Part shown: positions 5,561 through 8,734 of the stretch, piece after piece | Layout: each line of letters starts with the position of its first letter | Position numbering within the stretch: position 1 is the stretch's first letter | Source of the DNA: Phycisphaerales bacterium | GTDB taxonomy: Bacteria; Planctomycetota; Phycisphaerae; Phycisphaerales; SM1A02 | NCBI GenBank assembly: GCA_029243925.1 | Contig: JAQWRC010000187.1 | Span: 1-8,734, forward strand | Length of the DNA: 8,734 nt | Direction of reading: 5' to 3' | The notes under the pieces: model-generated | Seen by the model: only the letters and a program-made list of their open reading frames with translations | What the model was told of the DNA's origin: nothing | Databases searched by the model: none | Made by a program: the position numbers and the translations under genes

Positions 5561-6442
5561 ATGAAGGCGAGCACCATGAACTATGCCACACTCATCGCTG
5601 CAGTTGCTTCTGGCGCATTGGCCACGACGGCACTCAGTGTCCCGAAGCAGATATTGATTCAAGAGTTCACCGCGACATGGTGCCCGAACTGTGAAAACAC
5701 CGGCGATGGTGTCACCCAGTTGCTGCAGGACAATCCGGACACGGTGGTTGGAATGATGCTTCACGTCTATGACAGCTACCAGACGCCCCTGAGCTCGGAG
5801 TTGCTGGACTTCTACGGTCAGCCGGGGCAGCCACTGATCTGGGTCGATGGATATTGGAACCAGGTTGGGTCAACCGGCAATGGAAATGCCAATGCAGCCA
5901 GCATCGGAGCGTTGGTCGATCAAGCATCAACGACGACAGACGTCACCATTGATGTCCAAGGGCAGGCGCTTTCTGCAAGCGATTATGAACTGGATGTCAC
6001 CGTCGGCGTTGAGGCAGACGGGGCTGCTCGATCCATGCGCGTCTATGTTACACAGGTCTACAGCGATACATCATGGCCGGAAGCCGATGAACAGCAGTTC
6101 AACACGCAGCGGCAATCGGCGCCGACGCAGCATATCGTGCTGCAGCCGGGTGAAACGTGGAGTTACTCGCATGTCTTCACCTTGACGGGGGAGTCGCTCG
6201 ATGTCGACAACGTCAATTTCATCGTGTGGGCGCAGGATGACCTCGCGAGTCCACCGGCCATGATTCGGCAGGTTGCCATGCATGGACACGGTGATGTGCC
6301 GCCTTGCGATTGCGTCGGAGATCTGGATTGCAGCTACAACGTGAACGTCGATGATCTGCTGACGGTGATCACCGGTTGGAACAACCCGTACAACGTTGAT
6401 GATCTGCTTGCAGTTATCAGCGCTTGGGGCCCCTGCGAATAA
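5561..6442 (+). CDS. Secreted thioredoxin-fold protein (CPNC) with dockerin tail
   Basis: 293 residues. Residues 1-26 form a signal peptide (cleavage after ALS). The thioredoxin-like domain begins QILIQEFTATWCPNCENT, with the redox motif C41-P-N-C44 after a typical (E/D)-F-x-A-x-W strand; Q90-P91-L-I-W-V-D-G carries the expected cis-proline before the next strand. This resembles Omp28-type and other exported thioredoxin-like proteins. Residues 125-240 form a separate beta-rich region (DVTIDVQGQAL, ELDVTVGVEADG, MRVYVTQVY, WSYSHVFTL), probably an Ig-like or jelly-roll fold. A short-form dockerin (251-292) ends the protein as Cys-Glu-stop. Activity is expected to be thiol-disulfide exchange outside the cytoplasm; the partner is unknown, though cysteine-rich exported proteins are encoded nearby. 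The ATG at 5561 is used because Lys2 gives the signal peptide its positive end; the ATG at 5576, with AAGG 9 nt upstream, is an alternative. Confidence 0.85.
   Translation: MKASTMNYATLIAAVASGALATTALSVPKQILIQEFTATWCPNCENTGDGVTQLLQDNPDTVVGMMLHVYDSYQTPLSSELLDFYGQPGQPLIWVDGYWNQVGSTGNGNANAASIGALVDQASTTTDVTIDVQGQALSASDYELDVTVGVEADGAARSMRVYVTQVYSDTSWPEADEQQFNTQRQSAPTQHIVLQPGETWSYSHVFTLTGESLDVDNVNFIVWAQDDLASPPAMIRQVAMHGHGDVPPCDCVGDLDCSYNVNVDDLLTVITGWNNPYNVDDLLAVISAWGPCE
6311..6436 (+). other. Dockerin-like tail, short form, C-terminal
   Basis: Residues 251-292. The first repeat is D-L-D-C-S-Y-N-V-N-V-D-D followed by LLTVITGW; its loop has Cys and Tyr where acidic or Gly residues are usual, so calcium binding may be weak. 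The second repeat is PYNVDDLLAVISAWGPC without a loop. The end of this tail is duplicated in the relic at 789-857. Confidence 0.78.
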
Positions 6443-6476
6443 CGACCTTCAGCATGAAGCGTGCATGATGGCGTAC

Positions 6477-6504
6477 TGAACGAACAGGTCATTCCGATCG
6501 TTCA
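6477..6504. terminator. Possible bidirectional hairpin between convergent genes
   Basis: TGAACGA (6477-6483) and TCGTTCA (6498-6504) are perfect 7-bp arms separated by 14 nt, spanning the junction of two convergent genes (stops at 6442 and 6489). There is no T-run on either side and the right arm lies in the end of the cupin gene, so this is only a weak terminator candidate. Confidence 0.2.
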
Positions 6505-6881
6505 AGCGGTTCGGTCAGCCATTGGCCGCACGTTGATCGCTCGGTTTCCGTGCTGTCGCCAGTGTTGAGGAGTCCAGCCGGCTCCACCAACATCACCGAG
6601 CATTCAGCATCTGCAACTGGCCGGTGCTCGACTCCACGAGGGACAACGAGCATCTGACCTTCAGACAGCTCGACCGAGTGGTCGCGGAACTCCATCGTGA
6701 ACGCGCCATCCAGGACGAGGAACATCTCATCGGCGTCGGCATGGGAATGCCAATCGAATGCGCCGGAGAATTTTGCGAGCTTCACGTGCTGGCCGTTCAG
6801 CTCGGCAACGATGCGAGGCGACCAGTGGTCGGCAAATCGTGTGAGTGCGGTATTGAGATCGATGGAGTGCATGGCGTGCAT
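6489..6881 (-). CDS. Single-domain cupin protein
   Basis: 130 residues, cytoplasmic (no signal peptide). It carries both cupin motifs. Motif 1 is D-W-H45-S-H47-A-D-A-D-E52-M-F-L-V-L-D-G; motif 2 is G75-Q-M-L-V-V-P81-R-G-V-E-H86-R-P-V-A. The metal ligands His45, His47, Glu52 and His86 are all present, so a divalent metal site is expected. The overall pattern (KFSGAFDWHSHADADEM, VPRGVEHRPVA, LVEPAGLLNTGD) fits a widespread family of small cupins of unknown substrate, often annotated only as cupin domain-containing. Start choice between 6881 and 6872 is uncertain, with no clear Shine-Dalgarno. It begins 18 nt after the stop of the upstream metallopeptidase-like gene on the same strand, so a shared transcript is possible, but the functions have no obvious link. 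Confidence 0.85.
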   Translation of the reverse strand: MHAMHSIDLNTALTRFADHWSPRIVAELNGQHVKLAKFSGAFDWHSHADADEMFLVLDGAFTMEFRDHSVELSEGQMLVVPRGVEHRPVADAECSVMLVEPAGLLNTGDSTETERSTCGQWLTEPLERSE

Positions 6882-6899
6882 CAGTGTACAGCAGGGATC

Positions 6900-8734
6900 T
6901 CAGGGAGCAGGTGCGCCACGCTCGATCCTGGCTCGATAGCCGTAGCGCTGGTAGCTGGAGAACTGATCGGGAACCGAGACGATCACCAGGAAGACCTCGG
7001 CGTCCGTAGCCGATACGTTCACGGTTCCGGTGCTGTTGAGCGGATCCGTCATATCGAGTTCTGAATATGTCGGTCCATCTTCCCCCATGACGACGATGCG
7101 TCCCATGAAGTGTGATGCGGCGCCTTCGGTTCCGTTGGCATCTCCTTCGATCGACATCGTGTATTGAGCAGGATGGCTGTTGGTGATCCGGATCACGTTG
7201 TACGCCCAGCCGCGCGGTGCATGGCAGTCGGGATCGACGGGCGGCGAATCGATGCACGGCTCGAACGTCCACTGATCGATGATTTCCACATCGGCGATTT
7301 CGGCGATGTAGGGGTGCGCGTTGTCCGGGTCGCCGACCCACTCGGCTTCCGCGATTGCTCTCTCCACTTGCTCCGGCGTCAGGTAGTCAAGGCCGCCTGT
7401 ATTGCGTGCAGCCCAGTTTGCGAACATGGTTCGGAAGGCATCGCCGCCGATCTGCTGCGAAAGATATTCCTGTGGGCTCAGCTCAGTGCCGGCGTAGAAC
7501 CCGTTGGTGATGGTTGCAGGATCGACACCGGCTTCCTGCTCGAGGTAGTAGAGCAAGGTGTGCATGCCGTACTGGCGTACCTGGTAGTACCAGTCGGTGG
7601 GGTCTCCCGGTGCTTCGTTGCCGAAGCTATGCCAGAGCGCAAGCTGCGGGTTGGCGGTGATGGCGGCTGCTTCGATAAATGCATTCACATCACCTGGCAT
7701 GTTCGATGCGGCGTACCACTGGGCACTGCTTTCGACGTACCACTGGCTGTCACCCGCATAGGCGAATCCGGGTGAACTGGCCTGGTATTGGAAGATATGA
7801 AATCCTTCGTGGAATGTATTCGCAGGATCGGTGTTCAGGCCGGCTGGTAGCGTGAGGAATGGCATGCCGTTGCTGTCGGTGCCCTGACCGTTGACCCAGC
7901 CGTTGGGGAAGCCGTCGTTCTCACCGTGGTGCACGTAGATGTTGTAGTAGAAGCAGGACTCGGGATTGGGCGGGTCACGCATGTCGAGGTTGTTCAGGCA
8001 GTCGTCCCGGACGGCGTTGAACTGCTTGAACATGATCGGGGCGTCGTCGGTGTGGTCGAACTGCGCATCCCACCAGATGGCGAAGATGCCGTCGGTGACG
8101 ACGATTGGTGGCTCAGGCAATTCAAAGGTGTTGTTGAGAATGTAGGAGGTGGTGCAGGGGCCCCAATCACTGATGACGATCAGCAGATCAGATACACCCA
8201 CGTTGCAGTCGAAGTCCAAGTCTCCCGACCCGCCGGATTGTCCCCAGTCTGCGATGACGGTCAGCAGGTCATCCGTATTGACCTGGCCATCGGCGTTGGT
8301 GTCGGCGGGGCAGGCGCATGGGTTGTCCTGCGGTTCGATCGAGAGCGCCAGCAGTCCAGGTCCGCCTTCGTCGGGTGAGTAGCCGCCGATTCGAAAGAAG
8401 TATTCGCTGCCACCGGAGGCGATGAAGTCGACTTCGGAATGATACGCCTGACAGGCTGGGTCGTTCTCCGCATCGCCATTGCAGGCGACATAGGTCAACT
8501 TGTCGCAGGAGCACTGCAGGTTTCGGTACACCATGATGCTGGTGTCGAATGAATCGGGGGCACACGTCGAGAGTGTGATCAGTCCATCGAACTCGGGCGT
8601 GTAGGACATCCAGATATCACGGCTCATCTCGCCCATGTAGACGCAGTTGCCTTCGACGGGCAGCGTGCCTTCGTCGTAGGTGCTCGTGTTGAAGAAGCTG
8701 GTGCCAGGCTGGATAGGGATAGCCGTATCACAGT
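6900..8734 (-). CDS. Large secreted HExxH metallopeptidase-like protein with internal dockerin (N-terminus outside window)
   Basis: The frame stays open through the right edge, so the start lies outside; the ATG at 8636 is internal. Residue numbers below count from it. Residues about -32 to 104 are a pre-peptidase-C-terminal-like beta domain (GEMSRDIWMSY, STCAPDSFDTSIMVY), homologous to the end of the esterase at 1070-2740. A dockerin follows at 109-161, then a region of about 400 residues with T-F-H276-E277-G-F-H280-I-F-Q-Y and, 22 residues after His280, the segment W-Y-V-E302-S-S-A-Q-W. HExxH plus a downstream E in an ES-x-A context fits a gluzincin-type zinc site, and resembles uncharacterised families such as DUF6055; the family name is a guess. 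Residues 450-575 form a C-terminal beta domain. Proteolysis outside the cell is the inferred role. Having the dockerin before the catalytic region is unusual. Confidence 0.78.
   Translation of the reverse strand, partial: CDTAIPIQPGTSFFNTSTYDEGTLPVEGNCVYMGEMSRDIWMSYTPEFDGLITLSTCAPDSFDTSIMVYRNLQCSCDKLTYVACNGDAENDPACQAYHSEVDFIASGGSEYFFRIGGYSPDEGGPGLLALSIEPQDNPCACPADTNADGQVNTDDLLTVIADWGQSGGSGDLDFDCNVGVSDLLIVISDWGPCTTSYILNNTFELPEPPIVVTDGIFAIWWDAQFDHTDDAPIMFKQFNAVRDDCLNNLDMRDPPNPESCFYYNIYVHHGENDGFPNGWVNGQGTDSNGMPFLTLPAGLNTDPANTFHEGFHIFQYQASSPGFAYAGDSQWYVESSAQWYAASNMPGDVNAFIEAAAITANPQLALWHSFGNEAPGDPTDWYYQVRQYGMHTLLYYLEQEAGVDPATITNGFYAGTELSPQEYLSQQIGGDAFRTMFANWAARNTGGLDYLTPEQVERAIAEAEWVGDPDNAHPYIAEIADVEIIDQWTFEPCIDSPPVDPDCHAPRGWAYNVIRITNSHPAQYTMSIEGDANGTEGAASHFMGRIVVMGEDGPTYSELDMTDPLNSTGTVNVSATDAEVFLVIVSVPDQFSSYQRYGYRARIERGAPAP
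8154..8312 (-). other. Dockerin-like module, long form, internal
   Basis: Residues 109-161 of the metallopeptidase-like protein. The loops are D-T-N-A-D-G-Q-V-N-T-D-D and D-L-D-F-D-C-N-V-G-V-S-D, each followed by LL-x-VI-x-D-WG. Cys109 and Cys161 bracket it. The second loop has D-C-N in place of D-G-x, as in the first loop of the tail at 6311. Confidence 0.82.

Noticed and set aside
5550..5564. Four-codon leader peptide (MTPL) overlapping the thioredoxin-dockerin start
   Set aside because: Only 3 nt separate the GGAG from its ATG, it has no regulatory codons such as runs of one amino acid, and it is easily a chance occurrence.
7164..7775. Long plus-strand open frame (203 codons) opposite the metallopeptidase-like gene
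   Set aside because: It lies wholly antisense to a gene with clear domain motifs, and its translation shows no family features.
1070..8734. Complete cellulosome-like system with a cohesin scaffold
   Set aside because: No cohesin domain, scaffoldin repeat or carbohydrate-binding module is recognisable in the window, so only the dockerin side can be claimed.

Overview
The window looks like chromosomal DNA of a planctomycete, most likely a marine Phycisphaerae relative. This is inferred from moderately GC-rich DNA, several large secreted proteins with C-terminal dockerin-like tails of the form D-D-L-L-x-V-I-x-x-W-G, cysteine-rich GACC modules, and a probable kinase/beta-propeller protein. No RNA genes, CRISPR array, transposase or phage gene was seen.

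Layout. Positions 2-715 (+) hold the C-terminal end of a TolB/PD40-type beta-propeller protein, possibly a receptor-like Ser/Thr kinase. Positions 716-1069 hold no intact gene. They do contain two divergent remnants of dockerin-tail coding sequence whose N-terminal sides meet in a 25-nt imperfect inverted repeat. Then come three co-directional secreted-protein genes. The first (1070-2740) is an LpqC/PHB-depolymerase-like esterase with dockerin, two GACC modules and a jelly-roll-like C-terminal domain. The second (2748-3728) is six GACC modules plus a dockerin, with no enzyme domain. The third (3854-4891) is a second LpqC-like esterase with a full-length dockerin. A small membrane-anchored repeat protein (4910-5323, -) converges on them. 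Divergent from it, behind a good sigma70-like promoter, is a secreted thioredoxin-fold protein with a CPNC motif and a dockerin tail (5561-6442, +). Converging on that are a cupin (6489-6881, -) and, just upstream of the cupin on the same strand, a large HExxH metallopeptidase-like protein with an internal dockerin, cut by the window end (6900-8734, -).

How it fits together. Five of the eight genes carry the same cysteine-bracketed dockerin-like module, and two more copies survive as relics, giving seven copies in 8.7 kb. The esterases, the peptidase-like protein, the thiol-active protein and the all-cysteine protein look like parts of an exported set that shares one docking or anchoring module. 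No cohesin or other receptor is visible here, so the partner of the tail is unknown. Dockerin repeats are known to be abundant in planctomycetes. What stands out is the short form of the tail that lacks the second calcium loop, the Cys-X-stop ending, the all-cysteine protein, and the relic palindrome made from two opposing tails.
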